From: Massariosphaeria phaeospora
Taxonomy: Eukaryota > Ascomycota > Dothideomycetes > Pleosporales
Assembly (NCBI GenBank): GCA_011032825.1
Contig: JAADJZ010000038.1
Coordinates: forward strand, 186,001-250,000
Direction: 5' to 3'
Length of the DNA stretch: 64,000 nucleotides
Made by a program: the position numbers and the translations under genes. The stretch's first letter is position 1, and each line of letters opens with the position of its first letter. The notes under the pieces were generated by a model. It saw only the letters and a list, made by a program, of their open reading frames with translations, had not been told where the DNA came from and did no database searches. This document shows positions 11,847-22,131 of this stretch, in pieces.

Positions 11847-12130
11847 GATGCGATAAACAACGGCCTGCAGAGTGATTCGGCAGAAAGGAGTCGCAGTAGT
11901 TTGGCCAAAGATCCTGCGTGGTTGCGTCACTCGAGGTTGGAGTTGAAGATGGATGGCGTTCGGCCAGGATCGGGAGTCGCAACCGAGTTTGTGCACGTGA
12001 ACGCGCGTGCCTGCAAACAAATTCTCACGCGAAAAAGGAGACGAGAATTGATAGATGATAAATTCATGTCTATAGCTGTTGGATGATATCAACACCGTAT
12101 GCTGCTCCTCACTACCTTCGCAGTGCCGCC

Positions 12131-13219
12131 TCAACCCATCAATTGTAGCTGATTCGTTGGCGGCCACCTTGTCTGCGCAAAGCTCAAACACCTCTTGATG
12201 CTCTGCAGCCACTTCCGGGTAATCTCATCACTCATGATATGCGCAGCATTCTTGTCGCTCTCATGTAACTTCTCGCGCGCACTGCGCTCGTGAATACCAA
12301 CCATCGTGACTCCAATTGGCCACGCCGCCTTCCCGATACTCAGCCTGAGGTACCCGTCATTCGCATCCACATACCGCCGCTCTTGGGCCGCGCGCACGAT
12401 TTCGACAACGGGCTCTAGGATTCCGTCTTCGAGATCGCCCTTTTCCATCTTCTTGAACAAGGGGCGCATGTTCTCGAGGGCTTGGACCATGGCGTTGTGG
12501 GCGGCTTTGCCTTGGAAGCTGGTCTTCACATCCGTCGGCCGTGCCGCGAGTGTGACGTCCCATTCCTGGAGGACCATTGTGAAGTAGCTGGCGAGCTGGC
12601 GGAAGAGGAGGTGGCGACCCTCCTTATCTTTGGGCACCTTCAGGTCGACCAGCATTTCCTTCTCGGGCACTAGTTGTAGTGTGGTTGGGATCGGCCCGTC
12701 GCTCATCATTGCTGCTAGGGTGTTGGCGTCGACCCTCTTCTTATACCGCTTCAGCCGCTGCTTGTGTGTCTCGCCGAAGAGGACGGCTGGTTCGTTGATC
12801 GCCCTTAGTTTGTTGACCAGCTCCTCCTCCTCGATATCGTCCTCCTCGGGGACTGGCGCGCCATCGTCCTCTCCTGGCTTCGGCTTTGGCGGAAGATCCG
12901 GTAGACCTAAGCGTTTCCTCCGCCGCCGCTCTTCCTCCTCGTCTTCTGCCTCGCGCCTCAGCTTTGATTCCTCTGCAAGCCGTCTCCGCTTCTCTTTCCG
13001 CTCAATCTCCCTCTCAGCCTCTTCCTCCTCAAGCTTCCGTTTCTTGTCTTTCCGTTCTCGTCGCGCATCGTCTGCGGCTTTCTGCTCGGCTAGGTATGCA
13101 GCTTGACGCTGGGCTTCGATTTCGGAGCGCTTGAGGTACTTTTTGTCGTCGGATTCGGGCTGCGGTACCGCTTCTTTCGACTTTTTGATTTGCGCGGACA
13201 TCAACTTGGCGAATTCCAT
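12131..13219 (-). CDS. prp18: Pre-mRNA splicing factor PRP18
   Basis: Second-step splicing factor of the U5 snRNP that stabilises exon-U5 interaction. Single exon, 362 residues. Residues ~1-130 are a highly charged Lys/Glu/Arg helix. They are followed by the PRP4-like (SFM) motif around 140-165 (INEPAVLFGETHKQRLKRYK) and the all-helical Prp18 domain at ~200-350. That domain includes FTMVLQEWDV, MRPLFKKMEKG and the conserved loop YVDANDGYLRLSIGKAAWPI, then GVTMVGIHERSAREK. No broken features. Arranged head-to-head with SAP18 across a 325-bp spacer, so the two may share a promoter. Confidence 0.97.
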   Translation of the reverse strand: MEFAKLMSAQIKKSKEAVPQPESDDKKYLKRSEIEAQRQAAYLAEQKAADDARRERKDKKRKLEEEEAEREIERKEKRRRLAEESKLRREAEDEEEERRRRKRLGLPDLPPKPKPGEDDGAPVPEEDDIEEEELVNKLRAINEPAVLFGETHKQRLKRYKKRVDANTLAAMMSDGPIPTTLQLVPEKEMLVDLKVPKDKEGRHLLFRQLASYFTMVLQEWDVTLAARPTDVKTSFQGKAAHNAMVQALENMRPLFKKMEKGDLEDGILEPVVEIVRAAQERRYVDANDGYLRLSIGKAAWPIGVTMVGIHERSAREKLHESDKNAAHIMSDEITRKWLQSIKRCLSFAQTRWPPTNQLQLMG

Positions 13220-13544
13220 GATTGCGGTGTGGGGGTGACGAGCCTGGAGTTGCAGTAGGTATGCGCAAGGTATGCGCAGGGAGGAAGAGCAGTCGCTGGC
13301 GAACGAGCCTCGCGGACCTGCGCCAAGGCGCTAGACTGCCCGCAAGCTTGCCCAGGTGAGCTCCAACGCCCGAGCTCCCTTCGCGACGCGCAGCTCTGTC
13401 TCCAACCTCATCCTCCGTCGCGCACAATCTCTACCCCCGCCGCATCACGATTGCATCCATATCGAAACATACATCAGCTGCGGCTCCTTCGCTGTGTACG
13501 CCTTCTCCATAGAGACCACAACTACAGTCCCCTGAGCTCCAATC
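13220..13544. promoter_or_regulatory. Shared bidirectional promoter region, PRP18/SAP18
   Basis: This 325-bp spacer lies between two divergent housekeeping genes. No clear TATA box was seen. A shared promoter is inferred from the geometry only. Confidence 0.4.
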
Positions 13545-14583
13545 ATGGCCGCTCCAGAGCCCGCAAAAGTCGACCGCCAAACCACAACACCCTTCCTCCT
13601 GCGCCTATTCTACAAACAAGGCTCCTTCCACCGGTAAACACCTCTTCTTACGCCTCGGTACTGCTCACGGTGGCAGCCGATATCTCATGACCACCTACCT
13701 ACACGTAAAAGTCAACAAGTGATGCTCGTCGTGGGAGCTACGAACAACTTTCTTAAGTTTCGTCCGCACACAGCATACTGACCCTCCACCCCGCAGTCTC
13801 GAGGACTTCGACCCAACCCTGCGCCTCCCCCCACACCTCCAAATCTACACGTGGCCCACCTGCACCCTCTCAGAACTCACCTCGCTGCTCCTGACCGCAC
13901 TGCCCGCCCTCCTCACCCCGCCCTACCCCGGCACACGCGTCGCCTTCCGCCTCAACTTCCCCGACACGCAGTCATCAACCCGGCCCGGCGCCCCCGGCCG
14001 CTTCATCTCGCGCGAACTAGGCTCCGTCATCGTCGGCGCGGCGACGAAACCACACGCAGACAAGGACGGCGATGGCAATGGCGACGGCGACGAGAACATG
14101 GAGGGTGCTGAAGGAGGCGCGGGCACAACGGCCGACGATGTCAAAGAGGCGCTGAAGCAACTCGATGGCGACCCGGAGAAAACGCTGCATGACGCTAAGT
14201 TCGTCATCGGCGATTACGTCTCATGTGCGATTTTCCCGCCCGGCCCGGATGGCAGCGTCGCACCGGTTCCGCCGCCGCCGTCGGGGCCTGCGAGGGGGCT
14301 GCCAGTACGGGACGGCTTTGGCGGGGGCCGCGGACGGGAAAATGGATTCGGGCGGGGGGATTACGGACGAGGTGGAGGTGGGGGTGGTTATGGCGGAGGC
14401 GGTGGTGGACGCGGTGGACGATTCGACGATCGAAGGGGAGGAGATGGCGTGCCGTCGGGAGAATGGAGACGAGGTGAGGCGCCGCCGGAGAGGGAGGGCG
14501 GTGGCGGCGGTGGTGGTGGTGGATACTGGAGGGGAGGTGGTGGGAGTGGAAGAGGCGGTGGACGCCCACGCGGACGATGGTAG
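13545..14583 (+). CDS. SAP18: SAP18-family protein (Sin3/HDAC and ASAP-complex subunit) with Gly/Arg-rich tail
   Basis: Ubiquitin-fold adaptor found in Sin3 histone-deacetylase and exon-junction (ASAP) complexes. Exons 13545-13633 and 13797-14583 (intron 163 bp, phase 2), 291 residues. The SAP18 fold spans residues ~10-165: TTPFLLRLFYKQGSFHR, LPPHLQIYTWPTCTLSELT, then GTRVAFRLNF, the acidic insertion DKDGDGNGDGDENM, and FVIGDYVSCAIFPP. Residues ~180-291 form a long RGG/GGY-rich tail of the kind seen in RNA-binding proteins, much longer than the short tail of animal SAP18. The core assignment is secure. The RNA-binding role of the tail is inferred from composition. Confidence 0.93.
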
Positions 14584-14920
14584 AGCATCGCTGCTGTCTG
14601 ATTCATTTGCGTGGGGAGTTGGAAAATAAACCCGGATAAGGACGGCAAGGAAGACATGAGGGCGATGGTTGAATACCCGCTGAGACGCTTTAGAAGCAGA
14701 GTCCAGCGCAATTTTTCTTTCAGGAGGTCTTCCAAAGCAACTCCGCAACTTGCTAAAAGTATGGGACGTCCGCATCTTGTACCAAAACAGTCCTTTAATA
14801 GGTAGTAATACACTGTATTCCAAGCCAATCGCTCAGCCCTTGGCTATTCTATTCTATTCTATTCTATTCTAATCTAATCTGATCTATCCCAATCCACCAT
14901 AACCCTTCCCTTTCCATTCC
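14584..14920. other. Convergent 3' intergenic region
   Basis: This 337-bp spacer lies between the SAP18 stop and the LCAT-like stop. It contains the pentanucleotide microsatellite listed separately; no gene was seen. Confidence 0.5.
14844..14887. repeat. Pentanucleotide microsatellite (ctatt)n decaying into (ctaat)/(ctgat)
   Basis: About five perfect ctatt units are followed by ctaat/ctgat variants, in the spacer between two convergent genes. Confidence 0.9.
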
Positions 14921-17671
14921 CTACTCCACCGCATCCGCATCCTCATCCCCTTCCACCCCCAACCCAACCCCCCTCCTCCGCCCCGCAATCACCGCATACA
15001 AACACTTCCCCACGGCCTCCAAATCCCCCAACATAGTAACATGTCCGCGATCACTGCTCACCGCCCCCCCACTCACAACCGCATACCCCTCCGGCACCAT
15101 CGCGGCCTTCGCCAGCACCACACCATCACCGCTCGCAAACACCAACTCATCGTACGCGTCGCTCCGCTTGATCGCCTCGCGGCTCTCGACCTTCGCCCCG
15201 TAGACGGTAGGCGTCGACTTGCCGTAGATGAGCGCGACGGGCGGGTACATGTTGGCGGCGGTGTGGGCGGGCTGGTGCGCGAGCTCGAGCTTGAACTGCT
15301 TGACTTCGGCGAGCGTGCGGGCGAGGTACTCGACGGCTTTGTCGTGCGGGATGGTGACGGCCGTGGCGGGGTTGGGCTGCGCGGACGCGAAGTCGTCTTT
15401 GTGGGTGCTGGTCATGTGCGGTTCTATGCTGATGGCGTTGCCGCTGGAGGTTGCGGCCCGCTCGATGGCGTGGACGGCGTTGTGGGCGACGTCTCGGACG
15501 GGACCGCTGTCTGAATATGCAGGGCCGGTCGAGGTTTGCGACTTGCGGCTGGGGAGGCTGGGAAAGCTGGGGATCGCAGACGACATGGCACTGAGTAAGC
15601 CAGTTACGCTGAGATTTGGTTGTTCCTTCTTCTGCGTATTTGCTGGTATAGGTGGCTTTATACAGGGTGACAGACGGTATTCGCTCCAATTTTTAGGATC
15701 AAAGAAATCTACCCGGTATTCCTCTTTCGTATACTTGTTGATGAAGCATTTGCCGTTTAGGGGGAGGAGTGCGTAAGAGGTTCGGATAGTGAAATTGACC
15801 TGGGCAGTCAGCACGCGCGACGACAGGAGGACGTCGTCGCCGTTCCGCAGAGGACCCAAGATGTTGACGCAGGTCTGCGGAACACCCGCATAGATGACGC
15901 CGGCAAAGAGCTCAGGACGCTGATTGACCGCGTGTCTGGTTATCAAGCCGCCCAACGAGTGGGCGAGGACTGTTGCGCCGCGTTGTTCATGAGGCACGCC
16001 AGGTTGATTGCAAGGAAGAGCCTTCAAAAAGTCTACTAGACGGCGGCTGAGAAGATGCGGCGACAGTCTCCAGTCATAGCCATAGTCGTATATCCTCAAT
16101 GTCCCGTTCTTGACGTTCTCGGAGGCCCGGAGTCGCTTCAAGAGACGTCGCGAGATATCTACCGGGCCGATGTTTGACAGCATCCCGCCAGGTATGACGC
16201 GCTGCTCCTCTGTTTCTTCGTCTTCTGGATACAGGCCCACTTCCAGATCAACTCTTCGCAAATTCAAGCCAACCTTGAACGGGACCCACAGCTGGCGGTG
16301 TGGAGGTTCGGCAGAGCGGAGGATGGAGCCTCGATAGCCGCCCATGATGACGAGATCGCCCGTCAGCTCCTCGGTCGCCTTTGTAAAAAAAGGATGGGTT
16401 GCAGCACTCGCGGCGCGCGAGTTCGTGGCCTCGGCGGAAGGGTTCTTCGTCTTCGCAGCGGTGAGCAGAATCGCGGACCTTCGCGCGTTAGTATGAAACG
16501 TGACTCTATCATGAAATGGGGTGTTGGCATTTGCTGCGAACCCGGGTGGTGGTTTGCTGCTTCCCGATCGAAACATATCTTCCCTAGGACCAAAATTAAA
16601 ATTAGGCATGGTCGGCATACTAGGGAATCTGAAGTTTGAATCTTGCCAGCTGTCCCTGATCGCCTTCAGGCGGCTGTTCACCGACTCCTGCACATTCTCA
16701 AACCGCGAGTCATCGCCGAGGGAGGACGCAATCGATCTGTTCCTGTACAGGAGTAGCGAGCCTTCTGAGTTAGATTTGCGGAGGTTGGGGGGTGGGCGTG
16801 CAAATAACCCTAAGGATGGTGGTACTGGGGTAGGACTCCTGCCGGTGTCTTTGCCGAAGTCGTGCTGTGCGGTAGGTGCTGTGGCGGGATGTCTGGGTTG
16901 CGGCAGGCGGGGGTTGCTTTCAATTCTCGATTGATCACTGCCGTCTAGCTGGGCGATGGCACCGTACGTGGAGCGGCCATACGACGACGACACACGCTTG
17001 CTCTTACTCACAGTGCCTGGCGGCGTTCTGCCCCTCGCGTTGTCAAGAGAGGACACGGAGAAACTCGGCAGGGAGAAACTGAGGAAACTGGAGCTTTTCC
17101 GCATCGACGGTAGATTGAAGGGCATGTACTTTTTGAACGCTTCTGTGGCGCTACCCGAGAGGGCGCGTCGTCGAGGTGCAGCTATGAAGGTGTCGCGTAA
17201 GGCAGCTCTGTGGTCATCGACGCGTTGGAAGGTTCTCGGGGCGGCGCGCCATGGGGAAGGCAGTCGGTCGTGGGTTTCACTCTGCGGTGCAACATCGCGG
17301 ACCGATGCCCGTGGTTTTCGCTCGTCGTTCTGGCCGTCCAGCGCGGCAGGTAGGCTTTGTTCAAGTGGTTCATCAGGGAGCGGGTTCCAGCCGTCAAAGA
17401 ACGCTCCGCCGTCGACATCGTCCAAAGCGGCCGCCTTCTCGGCAGCCGGCGTCAAGGGAGACGCCAAGCGGGTCTGCTGCTGGCCAATGCTGACGCCTAT
17501 GGCCGACTGCACCGTCTCCAGCTGCAGCGCCTTCTCTTCCGCATCTGTTGTCTCGTCTTCGGAGGGCGTGAGGTCGGCGTCGGCGATGGACGCGAACTGG
17601 ATCTCGGCGAGGGCGTTCTGGCGGTTCCCCTGCGAACTGGGAGAGTCACGACTTAATCCGTACTCTGCCAT
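14921..17671 (-). CDS. LCAT-like (lecithin:cholesterol acyltransferase family) acyltransferase/lipase
   Basis: Serine acyl-hydrolase of the alpha/beta fold, likely acting on phospholipid or another acyl lipid. Single exon, 916 residues. Residues ~1-400 are low-complexity and Ser/Pro/Arg-rich, possibly regulatory. The catalytic region starts at ~430 with DLVIMGGYRGSIL and WVPFKVGLNLRRVDL. It continues through RIYDYGYDWRLSPH to the nucleophile elbow LAHSLGGLITRHAVN, Ser572. Plausible triad partners are Asp849 in ASGDGVVL and His877 in RGHVTML. The family lid/oxyanion tryptophan-rich part is not obvious. No signal peptide is visible, so it is probably cytosolic or membrane-associated. The function in this clade is untested. 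Confidence 0.83.
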   Translation of the reverse strand: MAEYGLSRDSPSSQGNRQNALAEIQFASIADADLTPSEDETTDAEEKALQLETVQSAIGVSIGQQQTRLASPLTPAAEKAAALDDVDGGAFFDGWNPLPDEPLEQSLPAALDGQNDERKPRASVRDVAPQSETHDRLPSPWRAAPRTFQRVDDHRAALRDTFIAAPRRRALSGSATEAFKKYMPFNLPSMRKSSSFLSFSLPSFSVSSLDNARGRTPPGTVSKSKRVSSSYGRSTYGAIAQLDGSDQSRIESNPRLPQPRHPATAPTAQHDFGKDTGRSPTPVPPSLGLFARPPPNLRKSNSEGSLLLYRNRSIASSLGDDSRFENVQESVNSRLKAIRDSWQDSNFRFPSMPTMPNFNFGPREDMFRSGSSKPPPGFAANANTPFHDRVTFHTNARRSAILLTAAKTKNPSAEATNSRAASAATHPFFTKATEELTGDLVIMGGYRGSILRSAEPPHRQLWVPFKVGLNLRRVDLEVGLYPEDEETEEQRVIPGGMLSNIGPVDISRRLLKRLRASENVKNGTLRIYDYGYDWRLSPHLLSRRLVDFLKALPCNQPGVPHEQRGATVLAHSLGGLITRHAVNQRPELFAGVIYAGVPQTCVNILGPLRNGDDVLLSSRVLTAQVNFTIRTSYALLPLNGKCFINKYTKEEYRVDFFDPKNWSEYRLSPCIKPPIPANTQKKEQPNLSVTGLLSAMSSAIPSFPSLPSRKSQTSTGPAYSDSGPVRDVAHNAVHAIERAATSSGNAISIEPHMTSTHKDDFASAQPNPATAVTIPHDKAVEYLARTLAEVKQFKLELAHQPAHTAANMYPPVALIYGKSTPTVYGAKVESREAIKRSDAYDELVFASGDGVVLAKAAMVPEGYAVVSGGAVSSDRGHVTMLGDLEAVGKCLYAVIAGRRRGVGLGVEGDEDADAVE

Positions 17672-18175
17672 GGTGGCTAGGCTATCGCTGTAGGGATATC
17701 ATAGGAGGGCGCGTGTGAGGACAGGTGGATAGGTCTCTGAGGTCAGAGCTGAACTGCGGCGCGGGACTAAGTTGCTGGCCGTGGCAGTGTCTCCAACTGC
17801 TTCCGCGTCCGCATCCGCGCGTTGCCGTCAGCGGAAGCGGCTCGTTGGCTCTCCGACGGCGCCATCAGGAAGGCGAGAGCGGCGTCGGCGCGCAGAAACA
17901 GGAGGAGGATGGGCCCGGGCAGTCTGCAGCTGCTTCGGGGCTATGGGCCAGATGCCACATGTCGTCAGGCACGGAGCGGTGGTGCTGATAGCGGGCGCGT
18001 GCCCCGCCACTGCCCGGTGACGCCACCGCACGATCGACGGCCAGCATCACAACTCTCCGTACCACTCACATCCTCACCACCACGCCTTTCGCTACGGAGT
18101 ATACGGTGCAGTATGGGGTAAAAGAGTGGTTGAATTAGACTACTGAAAGGAAATGTGTATCTACTTGTAAGCGCC
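17672..18175. other. Intergenic, promoter of the LCAT-like gene
   Basis: 504 GC-rich bp. Only short overlapping frames are present, with no motif. It presumably holds the LCAT-like promoter and the 3' UTR of the downstream minus-strand gene. Confidence 0.45.
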
Positions 18176-19549
18176 CTACTTGTGGCTGTCCTTCGGCTTC
18201 TGGTTGTGCCGTTTGAAGCAGGGTTGCCCACTGTTGGTCTTACTCCCGTACGTGCCCCCGATGCTCTTGCTCTTATGTTTCTTCTTCTCTTTCTCCCTCT
18301 CCATTCTATCCCTCTCCATTCTCTCCATCTCCTCCCTCTCCATCTCCTCCCTCTCCCTCTGCTCGTTCTCGAATGCTAGTTGCCCCTTTACCGCCCTCTC
18401 TAAGCTTGCGAGAGCCTTCAATAGGTCATCTTTAGGCGTCCCAATTTGCAGCGACTTTTCCGGCTGGCCACGAAATGCCAAATAGGAAGTCCAGTCTTCA
18501 TTTTCGTGCGTGCGACACACCTGTCTAATCTCAAGATCCGCACCTGCACGTACGGCGTTGAGCTTCTTTCCTTCCACTGCCCAAGAGTTAGGCTATATGA
18601 CATAAGTAAGTAGTAAACGCATCTTACTGAGAATTCTGTCATGGCAGCTGGTAAACTGCTCACGCCGTTTTCGCTGCTCATCTAGATTCTTCTGATTCAG
18701 AATCTGTCGGTCTTCCAGTAGCTGCTTATGCACGCCCTCGAGCACCCGCCCGTGCTTTTTGGCGGCCTCCGACACTTGCTCTGTAGACGGGGTTAGCTAT
18801 TTCTCATATGAAAGCAGAATCCGGCGTACTTTTGACGTTCTCCCTAAGCTCGGTCATCTGCTGCTCCACAAGCTCCTTGAGCACTGGTTCCATGCTCTTT
18901 ACGTAGTCCAACATTGTGATCTCTTGTCTGAGTGTCTTACTAGTCTCCTCAGCCGCTGGTCTCTCGCCCTTTCCAGCCTCCGGTAAAGTGGTCTTTTGCT
19001 CAGGTATCGTGCTAGCTTGCTCAGCGGCTGGCTCTTTAGGCTTCTTGGGGCCGAGCTCTTGTGAAGGCATCTTGCTAGCTTTCTCGGCTGCTGGTTCCTT
19101 GCCCTTTCCAGAGTCCGGCTTGGTGGTCTCTTGCTTAGGTATCTTGTCCGCCTCCTTAGCCGTTGATTCTTTGCCCTTTCCAGATTCAGGCATGGTAGTC
19201 TCCTGGCCAAGTGTCTTGTCAGTCCGTCGACCCTCGGTTCCTCGATCTTTCCAGACTCGGGCACGGCAGTCTCTTGTGCAGGTATCTTGTCGGTCTCCTT
19301 GGCCGCTGTCTCGTCGACCTTTCCAGAGTCCGGCACGGTAGCCTCTGGTTCAGGTGTCTTTTCAGTCTCCTTGGCCGTTGGCTCTTCAACCTTTCCGGAG
19401 TCTGGCATGGTAGCCTCTTGTTCGAGTTCCATTTCAGTCTCCTCGAGCGTTAGTTCTTTGACCTTTTCGGAGTTCAATATGGCGCTGTCTTGTCTGGATA
19501 TTGTCTTCTCCTCGACCGCTGGTTCTTTGCCTGGTTCAGAGTCCGACAT
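18176..19549 (-). pseudogene. Repetitive acidic/basic coiled-coil protein gene with an apparent 1-nt deletion
   Basis: No family recognised. Exons: 18830-19549, 18628-18780 and 18176-18576; introns 49 and 51 bp. Exon 1 encodes about ten imperfect ~22-residue repeats of the type [PE]-DSGK-x-E-x-x-A-K-E-x-x-K-x-P-x-QE. The repeat register jumps from one frame to another near 19221-19228. Summed exon length is one base short of a multiple of three, and the phase of intron 1 fits only the second frame. A single-base deletion inside the repeat array explains all of this. As written, the first frame ends at 18899 (216 residues). The C-terminal part is a coiled-coil-like helix (EQREREEMEREEMERMERDR) ending in a basic tail (KEKKKHKSKS). 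Sequencing error in the repeats is the main alternative. Confidence 0.6.
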
Positions 19550-19985
19550 GGTGATGTATCGTTGATGTATCTTGGTCTCGCAAAGAAGCAGTTCTGGTGT
19601 GTTTGGGGTATGCTCGATGTGAATGTTTGAGAAGACATGTTGTGAAGTAATCGATAGATTGATGGGGATGGTGTGGTATGTAGGAGGGAGAGGGAGATGC
19701 GGCAGAATGTTCGTTTATGTATTGCCGGGTGAGTCTTATGATGACTGCGAATGACACTGCGATGCCACACTCACGACACATTCATAGTACACTCATGAAC
19801 CAACGACTCACACGATAACGCGATCTCGGTCGTAACGACCTCGTCTACACGTCTTACTCATGTTCTGGACAAGGTGAGTAATTCAAATACACCTAGCAAG
19901 GGATAACTTCATCACGAAACAATGTATCTTCGACTCAGATCATATTATGCAACACCTCGAGCTATCCAACTCTACTCCGTCTAAG
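19550..19985. other. Intergenic, no gene supported
   Basis: 436 bp between the repeat-gene start and the next gene's stop. Nothing recognised. Confidence 0.45.
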
Positions 19986-20719
19986 CTAACTATCCCTCCC
20001 CCAAGTCTTCAGCGCTCGACCCCCTTCCCTTTCTATCTCCAGCACCAAGTCCTCCATAGCGCTATCTGGAAACCGCAAATCATGGCTCATCACCGCCACG
20101 TCATTCCAGTCCTGCGTCAACTCATCGAGCCATAACCCCGCCCTCAATTTGCCTCCGGCTACGGGGAGGATCTGCCAGTATTTCGCGCAGCTTGGCCATA
20201 TGCGGTCGGCTGCGTCTGGGGTTGTGAGTTAGCAAGGTGGTGCTATGAGAGATGAAGAACGGAAGGCATACTTAATACGCGCTCGCCAATTATGGATGCT
20301 GTTTGGGAGTGGACGGACATGAGTCGAAGGGTATGAGCATGGGATGTCGCGGAGTGTCCCGCCTTCGAGTCACGAAGGTACCGCTTCGTTACCGGGTGGA
20401 CCGACGGGTAGGTGAGGTTGTCTGTTTGGTCCGATGGCTCATAGTCATGACTCGAGTATGCGCCGGTATTTCTAGTAAAGAGTCGCTCGGGGCTCCGAGC
20501 TCGACGCTTTTTGACTGCCAGACATCGTGTGTCATATCCGTCCTCGCTGTAGTCGTATACATCGCCCCGGTCATCGTCATCGTAGTATGTGGCTTGGTGC
20601 GCATGATATCGCGGCGCTACAGGCTTGCCGTCATATTCATAGTTGACATATGGCGGGTAAGTCGTCTTCTTTGAACGAATGTGTTGAGAATGATAGTAAT
20701 ACGCCATCTCACATAGCAT
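19986..20719 (-). CDS. Unidentified Tyr/Asp-rich small protein
   Basis: No family recognised. Exons 20272-20719 and 19986-20215 join across a 56-bp intron (donor GTATGC, branch CTAAC, acceptor CCCCAG) in phase 1, giving 225 residues. Exon 1 is Tyr/Arg/Asp-rich and probably disordered (YYDDDDRGDVYDYSEDGYD, KKRRARSPERLF). Exon 2 looks folded, with WPSCAKYWQILPVAGGKLR, WLDELTQDWNDVAVMSHD and an acidic helix LVLEIEREGGRALKTWG. Exon 2 is open in only one frame. A second in-frame Met at 20707 is an alternative start. There is no signal peptide. Confidence 0.6.
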
Positions 20720-21494
20720 AATTCGCGCGTTGCGTCAACGTCAATTATCTAGGCATTGCTCTCTATTATAAATATTGAGATTCGTATCGCTGCTTTGAGT
20801 GAGGCCCTCGACGAGGGCGTCGTGCGTCAGGCTGTGGCGTTGACTCTCCAACCATGACGCGGCGCCCTGACGACGCAGGACTCGCATTCAATCGTGCGAG
20901 TCGTCCGCGCGAAACAACAGATAGAGGATTTGATCGATAGTTCCTACAGGTTTTGTGAGAGAAAATATATAGCGAATGTGCACGAGCCAAACATCTCGCA
21001 AGGCTCGGATGGGCGAACTTTGACGAGTGAAAACCGATTGCATGCTTGAGTATCTGAATCAGAGCATCAACAGCGCGCGAATCTCACCTGATACATTTTA
21101 TTGTGGCCTTCGACGTTATTGGCGTGTTGTTGATGCGCGACAAGGCTGTCTCCAGCATCTAGCAGCAAAGTGAGGCTTGCTTCACTTTGATAATCACAGT
21201 GTCGCTTCATTCCGTATATTCGCCAGGGGATAAGCCCCAAATATGGCATTGACTACAGTTACATGACATAAGAAATTAAGGAGTGTATGTACATAGGGAG
21301 CCTGCCCATATGATTGGTGGGCGCGAACATCGGGCCAACCGGTAACCAAATAATCGCCCAGAACCTTAGATAGGTAACCCACTCCCCAGACCGGGAATTT
21401 CACTGTATCGCACCTAGAAGGATATAACAGCCCGGCCATCTCTCTTCGAGGTCATTTCCTCTGGATCGAACCCATAGAACAGTATGTACTCTCT
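20720..21494. other. Intergenic, no gene supported
   Basis: 775 bp holding only short open frames (60-81 codons) without features. AT-rich around 20750-20790. Confidence 0.45.
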
Positions 21495-22131
21495 TTACGT
21501 AGTACGATCAGTGAATCCGACACTGTTCTTCATCGCCAACACTGTTACCATTCTTCTCAAGCGCCCTGCAGCGTCCATCTGGCTCTTACGGGAGACTCCT
21601 TTGGCGAGAATGTAGCCTTGGTTTCCTGTCTTTGCTATGAGCTTCACTTCTAAAGGGCCTTTGCGGTCCGATTTCGGTCCCGTATCCTCGACAACGTAGT
21701 AGGTCGCATTCTGAAGGGTCGTGTCATCCTGGTGAGCAAGTTGCGCAATTACTAGAGCGGCTATTAGCACGGTAATACTGGCCCGGTATGTAAATGGAGT
21801 ACATACACACGATGTGAACGGCAATAGCACTGAAGCCGTCATAGTCTGGATCTTTGTAGGAATTGACGCCGTCATGGTCTGGGCCGTTGGCAGAGTCTGG
21901 GAGGAACTCCTGTTTGTGGATTCCATTGAGCGGTTGATGATCCGTGGATTTAACTTCGATCGAACGTTGTATGTAAAGTAGAGTGCAGTAGAGTATCTCG
22001 ATCGAGGACAAGGATTTCGTGGAGTTGAAGTAGTGGTGTGTGAGGGAGAACAGGACTCGGAGCCGGACCACTCTATATACACCACGGTTATGACTGTTCC
22101 TCGAATGTGAGTCAATAGCCATGGCGCGCAC
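21495..22131 (-). CDS. Unidentified small protein with an optional intron
   Basis: Function unknown. A consensus 55-bp intron at 21752-21806 (donor GTATGT, branch GCTAATA, acceptor CTCTAG) joins frames 21807-22131 and 21495-21751 in phase 1, giving 192 residues. However, a TATATA element near 22073-22080 places the likely cap site downstream of the ATG at 22131. The first ATG after it (21926) is in another frame. From 21926 the unspliced message encodes 143 residues and turns the intron into a hydrophobic stretch (ASITVLIAALVIAQLA). Splicing that frame gives an immediate TAA. The shared C-terminus is TLQNATYYVVEDTGPKSD, followed by KGPLEVKLIAKTGNQGYILA. Which start and splice form is real cannot be decided from sequence. 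Confidence 0.42.
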
